Source: Azorinus chamasolen (Eukaryota; Mollusca; Bivalvia; Cardiida; Solecurtidae). From it: DNA of 64,000 bases. The stretch is from positions 78,055,417 through 78,119,416 of the forward strand of contig OY755243.1 of the NCBI GenBank assembly GCA_963576725.1. Direction: 5' to 3'. The position numbers were made by a program, and so were the translations under genes. Below the pieces are notes generated by a model. The model did not search any database and was not told the origin of the DNA. It worked only from the letters and a program-made list of their open reading frames with translations. Of the stretch, positions 20,826 through 32,854 are shown in pieces; within the stretch, counting starts at the first letter, position 1, and the number at the start of each line of letters is the position of its first letter.

Positions 20826-21240
20826 GCCTCCACCTATATTTTTAGACTCACATTAAATTTTGCATGTTTTCATCCCGATCAAATGTGGGGTACCTAAACA
20901 TATGATCCAAGCTGTTTGCCCCTAAGATCGGGCAATGTTTTTTTTGGCCTGTCTTGTGTGTTGGTCTTGCTAAAACTTCTTAGCTCTATAAGTGTGCGCC
21001 TTTAAACCATAAATAAAGAGTCATTGGCATTATGCATATTAATTAGATTATTTTTTATAATGGCACATAGACACTGGACGTTTTGGCTATACTAGACACT
21101 GTTGAATCATATCTACATGTATGTACTTCATAAGCAAACAGAGCAGACCCTGATCAGACAGCTCCTACAGAATCTGTCTGATCTGGATCTACTCTATTTG
21201 CAAAGGCACATAAAGGCGTATTTATGGAGTAAAGCATTAA
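20826..21240. other. DOHH intron with MITE
   Basis: Non-coding. A polar palindrome at about 21132-21203 ('aagcaaacagagcagaccctg' to 'ctactctatttgc') ends in 'ttatggagtaaagcattaa' at 21240. A second MITE begins there and is interrupted at 21266 by the Ty3/gypsy element. Confidence 0.6.
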
Positions 21241-21266
21241 TGCCTTTGCAAACAGAGCTGCCACAG

Positions 21267-21563
21267 TGTAACATAACACTTATGTTACGGGCTAAAGGTT
21301 AAATGGTTATGTACTACATGATACATGTAGAGTATACATGTATATATTTATCAATATGTCAAGAATACACATGAGATAGTACAGCTGTCATATATGGCTA
21401 GACATTATATAAGGATTGGATATATATACAGGGGAGAGAGTAGGAGCCAAGAGAAGAATGAGAGAAGAGACTTGGAGACATAGTCATGATGTTAGAAAGA
21501 ATCACGGTACGAAGAAATAAACATGTAGAAACGTATAGAGACTAAGTTGTTCATTACGCCACA
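21267..21563 (+). repeat. 5' LTR of element 1
   Basis: Starts 'tgtaacataacac', ends 'acgccaca'. It differs from the 3' LTR at two sites (agagtat/agaatat and ttatataa/ttacataa). A promoter-like 'tatatatata' lies near 21420 and 'aataaa' near 21515. Confidence 0.95.
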
Positions 21564-21573
21564 CAGGCGTTTA

Positions 21574-21591
21574 TGGTGCCATGACCAGGAT
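21574..21591 (+). other. Candidate primer-binding site of element 1
   Basis: 'tggtgccatgaccaggat' begins with TGG, complementary to a tRNA CCA end, and lies 10 bases inside the LTR. I could not match it to a specific tRNA by eye. Confidence 0.45.
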
Positions 21592-21673
21592 TCTGGATCC
21601 GGCGCGGAAAAATGTCGGAGTAAGGGTAAGTCATTTCACTTTGTGGCTTGTGGTGTAGTTTTGATCTGTAATA

Positions 21674-22546
21674 ATGGCGGAAATTGGATTGACGCAGACT
21701 TTGGAAAATTTAACAAATCAATTAGCAAATGTATCAGCACAAAATGTAAACTTCACTTTTGATGGAAAAACTAAAGAATTTGAATCATGGATAAGAAATA
21801 TAGAAAAATTTGTGTTAGTTAACAATATTTCAGAAACAAAGAAAAATTTAATTGCTTTAAGATCCAGTACAGGGATTGTTTCAGAATTTATACAAAAACG
21901 TTTACAAAGTAATCAATATTTAAGTTGGTAACAGTTGAAAAATGAGTTGGAAAATCTTTTTGGAGAAGTAACAGATAGATATCATAATTTTTCACTACTA
22001 AGCAATATTAAACAACAAAGAGGTGAAAATGTACAGATTTTTGCAGAGAGAATACAAGTTTTGGCAAAAACTGCTTATGAAAATTTTGAGCAAAATACAG
22101 ACGTAATTGAACAGCAATTAATTTGGTTTTTCACAGAGGGGTTAATTGATGGGGAAATTAGGGAATATTTGATAAGGAAGAATCCTATAAGTTTTCAAAA
22201 TGCAATAGAAATAGCTGTAAGCGAACAGAATATCGGCGAAAAAATTAGATTAAGAGCTAGGGGAAAAGTTAGCAAAAGAGAGATTGTACGATCTAAACGG
22301 AAACGGAAACGAGAGAAAAGAAAATTGTCAATCAATAATGTCAAATCGGAAACGGTACACGTAAACAAAGAATATACACATGCGCGTAGGGTCAAAACAC
22401 GATGTTGGTTTTGTGGTCAGGTCGGTCACGTAAAATTTGAGTGTAAACAGTTCAGACAGTTGATGAACAGGCCGAAAAGTAGACATTCGGAAAACTCGGA
22501 CGTTTCCGTCATAACGAGATCGGTGCTCGGAAACAAAATAATGTAG
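21674..22546 (+). pseudogene. gag: gag of element 1, interrupted by one in-frame stop
   Basis: ATG at 21674 opens a frame interrupted by TAA at 21929-21931 and continuing to 22546 (291 codons in all). The N-terminal part reads like a Ty3/gypsy capsid (TFDGKTKEFESWIRNIEKF-like spacing). A basic stretch precedes a single zinc knuckle CWFCGQVGHVKFEC at 22403-22444, a perfect CX2CX4HX4C for RNA binding. The stop makes a full-length capsid impossible without readthrough. Confidence 0.85.
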
Positions 22547-25500
22547 GATCATACAATGGTACTGCAAATAAGGATATTCCAAATTCCTGCCTAATCAAAA
22601 TAGGAAACAAACAGGTTAGAAGTTTGATAGATACAGGAGCCTCCGTGAGTATATTACATAAAAGAATTTTTGATTCAATTAAGCCTAAAATACCACTGTC
22701 TAAAACACACATTACACTAGAGTCGGCTTCAGGAGATAATTTACAGGTTGTAGGGTGTGCGAATTTGAAAATTAAAGTAAGCAAGCTATATTTAGACCAC
22801 ACGTTTGTAATTGTCAATAATCTAAACAGAAATTGTATAATAGGAAGATATTTTTTAGCTGCAAATAGCTGTAGAATTTATTTTGATCTAAACTGTATTA
22901 GAATTAAAGATGAATATGTTCCGTTGGAAGATGACAGATGTATAGCATCAATAATTAGACTAAATAAGACTACAATTCTCAAACCACAAACTATAAATCT
23001 AGTTCAAGGAAAACTTAAAGCTAATCCTAGTATAGAAAATAATTGTGACTATGAAGTTTGTTCAATGGAAACAGGGTATATTTCAGAAGAACCTAACTTA
23101 CAAATAGCTCCCGCTTTGGTACATTTAAGAAAAAATAGAATTGTTCCGATAATTATCGCAAATGAGTCAGGCAAAACAATTAAATTAAAAAGAGGCTGCA
23201 TAATCGCTAAGGTTAAATCTAATCAGGAGAATATGATAGAGTCGGTTTTCAATAAGGAAAATGAAGAGTGTTTAACTATTCACAAACCGATTTCAAATAG
23301 TCTGGCTGATATAAATACACCAAAACAACATTATGCAAAAGTACAACAGCTCATACAGAAAAACGAAGAGATATTCTCGAAGTCTGAATATGATATAGGT
23401 AAAGTTCCGAATGTTAAAGTCAACATTCCTACAGGCGATCATTTACCAATTAAGCAGAGACCTTATATAATGCCGTTTGTGCAGAGACAAGTACTGAAAG
23501 AAAAGCTTGATAAAATGTTAGAGGCTGATATTATTAGAAAGAGTAGTAGTCCTTGGAGTTCCCCCTGTTTACTAGTTTCAAAACCAGATGGTTCAAAAAG
23601 GTTATGCATTGACTTCAGAGCAATAAACAGGATAATCCAACCCACTAGTTTTCCTTTACCACAGATTGATGATATTTTAAGCTTACTAAATGGAGCTAAA
23701 TATTTAACGACACTAGATTTAAGTCAGGGATATCACCAAATAGAATTGGATGAAAACAGTAAATCAAAAACTGCGTTTACTACCAGTAATCTCGGGCTTT
23801 TTGAATTCAATAGATTAGCTATGGGAATAAACCTAGCCGCAGGGACATTTGCACAAGTAATTTTGCAGATTTTAGAAGGCTTAGAAGTCTGTAGTGTAGC
23901 TTATCTCGATGCTATTCTGATATTCAGTTCCACATTAGAAGATCATCTAAAGCACATACAACTAGTTTTTGATAGACTGAAGCAAAATAATCTTAAATTA
24001 AAACTTAAGAAGTGTCACTTTATAAAAAACAGTACTACATACCTAGGACACATAATCTCAGAGGAAGGAATTAGACCAGACCCGAAAAAGGTGGAAGCTT
24101 TGAAAGACTTTCAAATTCCGAAAAATGTAAAAGGAGTTAGGTCATTTCTTGGAATGTCGGGATATTATAGAAAATTCATTCCAAATTACGCTGAGATAGC
24201 TTTACCTTTAACGCGGCTAACACAGAAAAGTGTACTGTTTGAGTGGTCAAAAGAATGTGAGACCAGTTTTAGCAAAATCATACGTCAGCTACAATTATTA
24301 CCAACATTATCACATCCTGATATCAATGCAGAGTATATTTTATATACCGATGCATCAAATCTTGCTTTAGGAGCAGTATTAGCACAATCAAAAACAGGTA
24401 AAGTTGAGGAGGAGGTCCCAATTCACTTCATAAGCCAAAAGTTAAACAGATCGCAAAGAAAATACAGTACTATTTTAAAAGAAACACTTGCTATTAGTTT
24501 TGCGCTGAAGAAGTTAGATTGTTACTTAAGTGGTGCAAAAGTAAAAATCAGAACTGATCACCGTCCGTTGATTTATCTACTAAAATCAAAATTCGACAAC
24601 AAACTATTGGAGAGATATGCACTAGAAATATCATGTTATGACTGCACAATAGAATATATTCCAGGGGTCTCTAATGTTGTAGCGGACATGCTTTCAAGGA
24701 ATATTAAGGGTACAAATTCAGTCAGCGATGACAGTTGTCAGGACAGTTGTCATGACGACAACGGCGTAGACCACTAATTAATAGGGGCGATAAACAATAC
24801 ATGTTTTGACCCCAAAGAAATGACCGATTCAAAAAACCAGTTAAGCTATCCCGAATTAGACCAGCCAAATAGCATCAAGACACTAGACATGAGCTTGGAA
24901 CAAATTAAAGATGCAGAGTTGAAAAGATTTATAACCAAATTAAAACATAATGAAATTTCAGATAAGGAAAGTCGAAAATTTCTAATCAAAGACAACGTAC
25001 TTTATTTTATTTCAAATGCAGATGAGGATCCACTATTGCGCGTATATGTACCTAGTCATCTTAGGGAAGCAGTAATGCAAGGCTATCATGAACTGTCACA
25101 TGCAGGAATTAGTCGGTCATATGCTACAATCAAGCGGTTCTATTATAGGCCTAATATGTATAAGAATCTATATGAATATGTTCAACAATGTGTGCCTTGT
25201 CAGACAGTTAATCTCAAAGCTATTCGAGCACCGCTGAAAGAGCCAGAAATTCCAAAATATCCGATGAGTATAATCAGCGTAGATATACAAGGACCATTTG
25301 CACTAACACCTAGCGGTAATAAGTATATAATTAGTTATGTTTGTGAACTAACTAATTGGGTCGAGGTGATCCCTCTGTCAGACATTTCAACTGAATCGGT
25401 GTTACATACTTTCTTTGAAAACATTTTCTTCCGATATGGCGCGGTATTAAGAATAATAACAGATAATGGATCAAATTTTACCTCAAGAATGTTTAGAGAG

Positions 25501-26019
25501 ACAATGTCTGAATTAGGAGTGCAACATGTGACTACTTCGACTTATCACCCTCAGGCAAATGGCAGATGCGAACGCAGTCATGCGACGCTCAATTCCATTC
25601 TGATTAAGCTAATACAAAACAATATCACAGATTGGGACTTAATCTTGAACCAGGCGGTTGCAGGTCTTAGATTTAATGTTACTGAAAGTGCAAAGCACAG
25701 TCCGTTTTTCATGGTTTTTGGCCGTGATGTTATACTGCCTATTGATAATCTTCTTGGAACTAAGCTTCCTTATTATGGGGACGACTTCAGCAAACATTTA
25801 ATGTTTAGAAACAATGAAATTTACCGTCAAGTATATCAAAATCTAAAAGCTGCTCGTAAAAAGCGAAATCAGCGAATAAATAGTAATAGACAAGAGGTAC
25901 AGTTCGAAGTGAATGATACTGTTTACTACAAAAACTTTATTAAAAAGAGTAAATTACAACCGAAATGGGTGGCGTACTGGAGAATAATGGAAATAATTAC
26001 ATTTCAAGTGGATCTCTAA
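22500..26019 (+). pseudogene. pol: pol of element 1: protease, RT (YLDA), RNase H, integrase
   Basis: Pol lies in the -1 frame relative to gag and overlaps its end, so frameshifting is expected; no classical slippery heptamer was recognised. Protease has DTGAS (about 22630). The reverse transcriptase has LDLSQGYHQIELD, but the catalytic box is YLDA at 23902-23913 where YxDD is the rule, and the next motif is unusual (RLAMGINLAAGTF). RNase H has YTDASNLALGAVLA and RTDHRPLIYLL. A TAA at 24775-24777 separates RNase H from integrase. Integrase has an HHCC finger (HELSH...CVPC) and a D,D,E triad (SVDIQG, ITDNGSNF, GRCER). The C-terminus appears frame-disturbed near 25970-26020. The family call is certain; activity is unlikely. 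Confidence 0.92.
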
Positions 26020-26198
26020 CACAGACGAGCTCCTCAGGGCCCGAGGAAAACTCGAATATGTTAGATCCTATTCAAAAGACAGAAATGTCCGTAGCTTACG
26101 AAAATAGCTCTAGTCAGGCAGTAAGTACAAACTTGTCCGATACAAATAATGCATCCGGCAGCTGGTTGTCAAATAATTATAGTGATATGGAAAATTAA

Positions 26199-27838
26199 AA
26201 GCAGAAACGGAAACAGTGTAGAGTTCATTTCAGTAGAAATAATTAAGTCAGGTAGACGTAATTGCAGTAACGTATTGATCCTTAATTAGATCTCAGATAC
26301 TTTCAAATAAGACAAGAGGGTATCGAACATGTCTTATGATTGAAACGTGTACAGAGAATAGTACTTTATTGTTTGTAAAAACAGAGTAGAGTATTTTTGT
26401 TGTTTGTAAAAGAGTATAAACTGGGCGTATACCTTTAAAAGGTACTCTTTACAATGTTACGTAATAAACGTAAGATAGACCCGACAGACGTGTCGCGGTT
26501 TAATCAGTGATGAGTGAGAAATTGATCATGATCATGTAAATAAGATAAAGCATTATTTGAGTAAAGTGTTGTAAATAGATTTTAATGAAGAACTATATTC
26601 GATGTGATTGCTATTACAAACATTGTATGGTAAAGGGTTATATGAAAAAATTGGTAGTGGACGCCGACGGTTCACTTTAAGATGACAAGAATTATCTTAA
26701 TAAGTAAGATAATGTTAACATAGGGGGGTAATTGTAATACATTGTAAAACCTATATACTAAAATAAATGTATTACAAACAAACCCTTTAATAATCAATAG
26801 TTTAGTGAAGAAACTATATATAAATAAGATGTATGTTTAAGGAGTTCAAGTTACACACTGTATAATTAATCGTTTAGTGAAGAAAATATAACTAAGATGT
26901 ATCAAGTTGCGAACTGTATAGTTTCACCTCAGAAAAATAAAATATTAAAAGCAATAATAAAATAATTAAAATGACATAATTATTACAATGGTTGCCAAAC
27001 TTCAATGTTGAAAAATACACTTTGTTATATAGATTACGAAATATAATTTCAATTTAAGTATTAAACATATTTGATATAGAACTTAATTACAAAGTCTGTG
27101 TTGATCTAGTTTTAAGTCATGCAGCGGATCGAAATCTCGACGAGTTTACCGGTGAAATGACAAAGCCGAAAAACATCGCCTGAAAAACAACATAGACCAA
27201 TCCTAGTCAATATATAGAAAAACATCGCCTGTAGAAAAGCACGACAAATAAATACATAGACAAACTTTTGGTCACCACTAGCAACACCAAAAACGGTGAC
27301 AGACGAATATACCTGGGGGCCAAATCAAAGGAGAAACACATTATACCTATATAAACTGCGTGAATACCTGAGTTACCTGAAAGATTGGGAACTTGAATAT
27401 CCATGTCAATGACCAGGGGTCATAAATCACAGAATACACAGTTGATCAGAGGAAGAAAGGTCGAGGAGACACATGAGCGATTACGTAATCGAGTTTACAA
27501 AACTATTACACCTGGACATTATTCAGAAGACAAAGTACAGAATACCAAACGTGTTAAAGAAAATCCACAGCCGCAAATATACAACGAATAATAACAACAT
27601 GCAAGTTCAAGAAGAAAGACTAAACATATTTTAATGGTTAATTGTGTTGACCTTATAAAATTCCTACTAAGGACATGGGAACTGTTTTCAAAAGTACATT
27701 CAGAAGAACATTAAGTGATAGCAGAGACTATGTGTAGAAAAACTAAAGTTAGAATAATAACAAGAATATGTATGTGTTACATGATTAGGTCTATATGGTG
27801 TTACGTACAAGTACTTTTTTATTAAAAGTACTGGTTGT
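26199..27838 (+). other. Long 3' untranslated region of element 1
   Basis: About 1.6 kb of AT-rich sequence with no credible ORF lies between pol and the 3' LTR. It has a short inverted pair (gtactttttta/ttaaaagtac) near 27810-27830. No env-like frame was seen. Confidence 0.7.
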
Positions 27839-27849
27839 AGGAAGAGAGG
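27839..27849 (+). other. Polypurine tract of element 1
   Basis: 'aggaagagagg' lies immediately before the 3' LTR, the normal place for the plus-strand primer. Confidence 0.75.
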
Positions 27850-27851
27850 TG

Positions 27852-28148
27852 TGTAACATAACACTTATGTTACGGGCTAAAGGTTAAATGGTTATGTACT
27901 ACATGATACATGTAGAATATACATGTATATATTTATCAATATGTCAAGAATACACATGAGATAGTACAGCTGTCATATATGGCTAGACATTACATAAGGA
28001 TTGGATATATATACAGGGGAGAGAGTAGGAGCCAAGAGAAGAATGAGAGAAGAGACTTGGAGACATAGTCATGATGTTAGAAAGAATCACGGTACGAAGA
28101 AATAAACATGTAGAAACGTATAGAGACTAAGTTGTTCATTACGCCACA
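27852..28148 (+). repeat. 3' LTR of element 1
   Basis: 297 bp, 2 differences from the 5' LTR. Followed by the CACAG target duplicate. Confidence 0.95.
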
Positions 28149-28344
28149 CACAGATCAGATTGCTCCTGTAGGAGCTGTCTGGTCAGGTTCTGCTCTGTTT
28201 GCTTATGGAATTATATTGATATAATTCTTTAGTTCCTGCAATGGTCAATGTTTCCAGTGTTTATGTATCTGTATAAAAAGTTATCTAAATAATATTCTTG
28301 ATGTCATTATTTCTTACATGAATATTCATGGAGTAAAAGGTTAA
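28149..28344. mobile_element. Right part of the MITE split by element 1
   Basis: It holds the centre 'gctcctgtaggagc', the right arm 'tcaggttctgctctgtttgc', the usual internal sequence and the terminus 'attcatggagtaaaaggtta' plus 'a'. The left arm is at 21241-21266. Confidence 0.7.
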
Positions 28345-29192
28345 CCTTGGCGTATTGACTGTTGAACTATTAGAGATAGAGGCTTTATATTGGGCATGCT
28401 ACTTATCTCATGAAACTGCAACTTCTGGGTGGTGCCATGTCATGGTCATAGTCAAATGTCAAGGTCAAAGGTAATTTTTGTTCAAGGTGGAGACTGTATA
28501 ATCATATCTATATTATTTCATAAGCAAACAGAGCAGACCCTGATCAGACTACTCCTACAGGATCTGTATGATCTGGGTCTTTTCTGTAATACTTATGGCG
28601 TATTTATGGAGTAAAGGGTTAACCGTTTCCCTGTTCTATATTTAGTCCAAATTTCAATACCTACTGAAGATTCAAGGATAAAATAGATACAGCTGAAATT
28701 CGCTATCTCTTAACTCTAACTTCGGGATAACTCAACTAAAAGTTCGGGCCTTCAAAATTTACAATACAGAATTGTTCTAAGATATATCACTTCACATATC
28801 TAGAAACACATGTAACAGCTTAATGCAGAGCGAAAGTAATGACCTGAATTAAGCTGTGAACTTCAGATATTAGTCAGATTATAAATTGGATGACACCAAC
28901 CTCTGTTATCTTGAACTAATTAAATTTGTATGGTCCCATGAAGTTCGAGATATCGAAGTTCAACTGTATATGAAATATGGAAGGTTGAACATTTTAGCCA
29001 TTTTAGAATCTAAATAAATAAATCTATCTATCAAATTCCATTAGCAAACAGAGCAGACCCTGATCAGACGGCTCCTGTAGGAGCCATCTGATTTGGGTCT
29101 ACTCTGTTTTCTAATGCATGGAAAGATGTTTATATGAAGGAAAAGGTTAACTATGCCACTTTCATACTTGTTACACTGTTCCAGGATTGAAG
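28345..29192. other. DOHH intron, MITE palindromes
   Basis: Palindromes lie at 28521-28588 ('agcaaacagagcagaccctg' to 'ctgggtcttttctg') and 29043-29112 ('agcaaacagagcagaccctg' to 'tgggtctactctgttt'). The latter is almost perfect. No exon was recognised before the acceptor. Confidence 0.6.
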
Positions 29193-29336
29193 TGTGCAAG
29201 AGTGCATTGTTTAGGCATGAGATTGCCTACGTACTGGGACAAATGCAGAACTCAGCTTGTGTGCAACAACTGATAGTGAATCTCAAGGATGCCAGCGAGA
29301 ATCCAATGGTGCGACATGAATGTGCGGAGGCCTTAG
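29193..29336 (+). CDS. DOHH: Deoxyhypusine hydroxylase (DOHH), exon with two metal motifs
   Basis: It encodes CKSALFRHEIAYVLGQM then NPMVRHECAEALG, which contain the two C-terminal His-Glu iron-binding motifs of DOHH, and ends at donor TTAG|GTAAAT. The start is uncertain: acceptor ...TTCCAG at 29184 is stronger but out of phase with either donor of the previous exon. AG at 29192 keeps phase 1. The terminal exon, which normally adds one more HEAT helix pair and the short tail, was not found in the 10 kb to the right. The gene is either spread over long introns or incomplete here. Confidence 0.85.
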
Positions 29337-29467
29337 GTAAATTGATCATGGCAAACATGCTTGGTCTGCTAACTAGTTATAAATGGAACTTTTGACCACA
29401 ATCCGTATTTTTCTAGGTTTATGATTATAACCCTTTCCTTCATATAAACACATTTTCATGCATTTGC

Positions 29468-29705
29468 AGGCAGTGTAGACCCAGATCAGATGGCTCCAGC
29501 CGTCTGATCAGTCTGCTCGGTTTGCTAGTGGAATTTAATAGATCGGTTTCTTTACTTTCTAATCCCTTTACCTCATAGGCTATTTTTACGACCCAACCTC
29601 TATTAGAATTGCGTAGTTCTGAAACCATAGTGATAATTAGCGCATTTGCTCTAAAAGTGATTTTTACAGAGGCGTCAAAGGGGGTAAATATAAGGGAATG
29701 GGTTA
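29468..29705. repeat. Polar palindrome and adjoining MITE
   Basis: A short palindrome at 29468-29524 ('gcaggcagtgtagacccag' to 'tcagtctgctcggtttgct') is followed by a TTAA-type unit at about 29560-29705 with a decayed 'gcgcatttgctc' core and terminus 'gggaatgggttaa'. Confidence 0.5.
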
Positions 29706-29926
29706 AATGGCTACACTATTCCACCTCCAATATTTCATTATAACTATTTTGTCCATGAATATTCAGTAGGCATACTGAACTTTGGAATAAACACCAAAAA
29801 GGGAAAGGGTTAACTTGAACTGGATTGCATAATAGTCACCATGTTTATCAGTGACTTTATCTGGTCTATCTGTTGACTGACATCAGTCTGTTGGTTTTTC
29901 TTGTCTGTGCCGTTTCTCAGCAACTA

Positions 29927-30210
29927 AAAAAGTAAAAGTACCTAGTGATAGTCTACTTTCAGTCCGAAGGTCTTACTCCCCTGGTCATTGAGTTATTTGC
30001 CTACAATATTGAGCACTGCTAACATATGGCACAATCATGCAGTGCAGTACTGGCTAGTGATACTCACAGGTACCTATTTTAACCCCTGGGTGGAGAGGAG
30101 GTACGTATGGGAGACACTGAAAAGCGTCTCTGAAATTTCTGGGTGGAACAGGGATTTTAACCCTGGACGTCTGGATTGGTAGTGAAGCGCTTTACCACTT
30201 GACCACCGCA
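29927..30210 (-). mobile_element. tRNA-derived SINE, family 2, full length with target duplication
   Basis: On the minus strand it starts TGCGGTGGTCAAGTGG. Box A is TGGTCAAGTGG and box B GGTTAAAATCC. It ends in GGTACTTTTACTTTTTT. A 9-bp direct repeat CAGCAACTA flanks it (29918-29926 and 30211-30219), proof of retroposition. A 5'-truncated relative is at about 38452-38555. Not a tRNA gene. Confidence 0.85.
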
Positions 30211-30310
30211 CAGCAACTACTGACATGATTTCATACAAACACATTTTGATGAGCTCCATTATCAAAAAGAGATGTATATATTGTTACAGTGTTTAGGTCA
30301 GGTAATTTTT

Positions 30311-32244
30311 ATACGCCCACCTAATAAAGGTGGTCGTATATTGTCGTGGCCCTGTCCGTCCGTCCGTTCGTTCGTTCGTTCGTTCGTTCGTTCGTTCGTT
30401 CGTTCGTTCGTTCGTTCGTCCGTCAACATTTTGTTTGTCCGCTGTTTTCTGGGAAAACTATTTGAGAGATATTAATAAAACTTCACACAAATGTTTAATG
30501 CATCAAGATCTAAAGCTGAGTTGATTCTGAAGTTCATTTGATTTTTCATTTCAGAGTTATGGCCCTTTTTTTAAAAAAATGCAAATAGTTTGTCCGCTGT
30601 TTTCTGGGAAAACTATTTGAGAGATATTAATGAAACTTCACACAAATGTTTAATGCATCAAGATCTGAAGCTGAGTCGGTTCTGAGGTTCATTTGATTTG
30701 TCGTTTCGGAGTTATGGCCCTTTTACTTAAAAACAGTGCAAATACATGCAAATAGTTTGTCCGCTGTTTTCTGGGAAAACTATTTGACAGATATTAATGA
30801 AACTTCACACAAATGTTTAATGCATCAAGATCTGAAGCTGAGTTGATTCTGAGGTTCATTTGATTTTTCATGTCAGAGTTGTGGCCCTTGTTTTAAAAAA
30901 ATGCAAATAGTTTGTCCGCTGTTTTCTGGGAAAACTATTTAAAAGATATTAATGAAACTTCACACAAATGTTTAATGCATCAAGATCTGAAGCTGAGTCG
31001 ATTCTGAGGTTCATTTGATTTGTTGTTTCGGAGTTATGGCCCTTTTACTTAAAAATAATGCAAATACATGCAAATAGTTTGTCCGCTGTTTTCTGGGAGA
31101 ACTATTTGACAGATATTAATGAAACTTCACACAAATGTTCAATGCATCAAGATCTGAAGCTGAGTCGGTTCTGAGGTTCATTTGATTTTTCGCTTCAGAG
31201 TTATGGCCCTTGTCCTTAAAAAATATGCAAAAAGCTTGTCCGCTGTTTTCTGGAAACACTATTTGAGAGATATTAATGAAACTTCACAAAAATGTTTAAT
31301 GCATCAAGATCTGAAACTGAATTGATTCTGAGGATCATTTGATTTTTCTTTTCAGAGTTATGGCCCTTGTCCTTAAAAAATAATGCAAATACATGCAAAT
31401 AGTTTGTCCGCTGTTTTCTGGGAAAACTATTTGAGAGATATTAATGAAACTTCACAAAAATGTTTAATGCATCAAGATCTGAAACTGAATTGATTCTGAG
31501 GATCATTTGATTTTTCTTTTCAGAGTTATGGCCCTTGTCCTTCAAAAATAATGCAAATACATGCAAATAGTTTGTCCGCTGTTTTCTGGTAAAAATTATT
31601 TGAGAGATATAAATAAAACTTCACACAAATGTTTAATGCATCAAGATCTGAAGCTGAGTTGATTCTGAGGTTCATTTGATTTTTCATTTCAGAGTTATGG
31701 CCCTTGTCCTAAAAATATGCAAATAGTTTGTCCGCTGTTTTCTGGGAAAACTATTTGAGAGATATTAATGAAACTTCACAAAAATGTTTAATGCATCAAG
31801 ATCTGAAGCTGAGTAGATTTTGAGGTTTATTTGATTTGTCGTTTCGGAGTTATGGCCCTTTTACTTAAAAAATAATGCAAATATATGCATATAGTTTGTC
31901 CGCTGATTTCTAAACTATTTGACAGATATTAATGAAACTTCATACACATGTTTAATGCATCAAGACCTGAAGCTAAGTCGATTCTGAGGATCATTTGATT
32001 TGTTGTTTCGGAGTTATGGCCCTTGCACTTAAAAAAATAATGCAAATCTATGCAAATATGAGGATGGCCATAACTTTTCATTTGAAATGATATTTACTTC
32101 AATTTTTTTTAAAAAATAGTATCACCTTAATATGGAAATCAAGATCTGAAGCACAGATTAGAAAATGTCAACACTTATGAGGCATGTTGAATCAGAGAAC
32201 ATTTGCAAGTGGGCGTATTATGTACCGTATGCGGTACTCTTGTT
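30311..32244. mobile_element. Helentron-like element with internal tandem repeats (family 1, second copy)
   Basis: Same ends as 699-2277: 'atacgcccac', inverted 'gtgggcgtat', hairpin gtaccg-tatg-cggtac, and tail 'tcttgtt', inserted after a T-run. About ten ~155-bp units contain 'tttgtccgctgttttctgg'. A (cgtt)n microsatellite fills 30364-30418. Unit number differs from the first copy, so the core expands and contracts. Open frames at its left edge only read the microsatellite. Confidence 0.8.
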
Positions 32245-32312
32245 CACGGTGTTTTGGCTCCTTGACTATTCAACATTTCAGATAAATTGACAAGCACTTG
32301 TGTTTTGGCTTA

Positions 32313-32539
32313 TTAACCCTTTCCTTGTGCTATGTTTATTCCAAATTTCAAAACGTTCTGAACATTCATGGGCAAAATAGTTATAATAAAATATGTAAGG
32401 TGGAACATTGTAGCCATTTTAAAAAGTAAAGAAGCATATCTTTCAAATTCCATAAGCAAACAGAGCAGACCCTGATCAGATGGATCTGGGTCTGCTCTGT
32501 TTGCAAATGCGTGAAAAGGCGTTTGAGTGAAAGGGTTAA
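32313..32539. mobile_element. Complete TTAA-flanked MITE, 227 bp
   Basis: TTAACCCTTTCC...GTGAAAGGGTTAA. The palindrome near 32455-32510 has a shortened centre: 'agcaaacagagcagaccctg' followed directly by 'tctgggtctgctctgtttgc'. A second shortened palindrome follows at 32574-32622. Confidence 0.75.
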
Positions 32540-32854
32540 ACGTTCCATCAATACAATCCCATTTTCTTGCCTTTGCAAACAGAATAGACCCTGATCAGAG
32601 GGGTCTTCTCTGTTTGCAAATGAAGTTATGCTAAATCTTGGTAAAATTTGTACCAATACCAAAACATCCTTAGTACATATCCCATTACAAAAGTTCAGCT
32701 TAATAAATATATATTCTTACAAGAATCTGCAACAGGGAAAGGATTAATCACTTTAGAAATAGCTTTGGTGATTTCTACACTGAAAAAATTAAACTTTGAA
32801 TGGTTTTAAAGCTAGTGCGGCATGCGTCATACACTAAATCATCATTGACCATAA

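Larger units (their letters stand above)
21267..28148 (+). mobile_element. Ty3/gypsy LTR retrotransposon, young but defective (element 1)
   Basis: Full-length, 6882 bp, with 297-bp TG...CA LTRs and a perfect 5-bp target duplication CACAG (21262-21266 and 28149-28153). The order gag, protease, reverse transcriptase, RNase H, integrase is that of Ty3/gypsy. LTRs differ at only two positions, which implies very recent insertion. Despite that, gag and pol contain in-frame stops and the polymerase motif is altered. It lies in a DOHH intron in the sense direction and splits a MITE palindrome. Confidence 0.95.

Noticed and set aside
22470..22546. Classical -1 slippery heptamer between gag and pol of element 1
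   Set aside because: The frame relationship needs a -1 shift, but sequences such as 'ggaaaac' and 'gaaacaaa' do not meet the X-XXY-YYZ rule in the gag frame.
30130..30210. tRNA gene on the minus strand
   Set aside because: It is the head of a 284-bp SINE with its own 9-bp target duplication and T-rich tail; the fold is incomplete.
30364..30420. Ser/Val/Arg repeat protein
   Set aside because: Pure translation of a (cgtt)n microsatellite.
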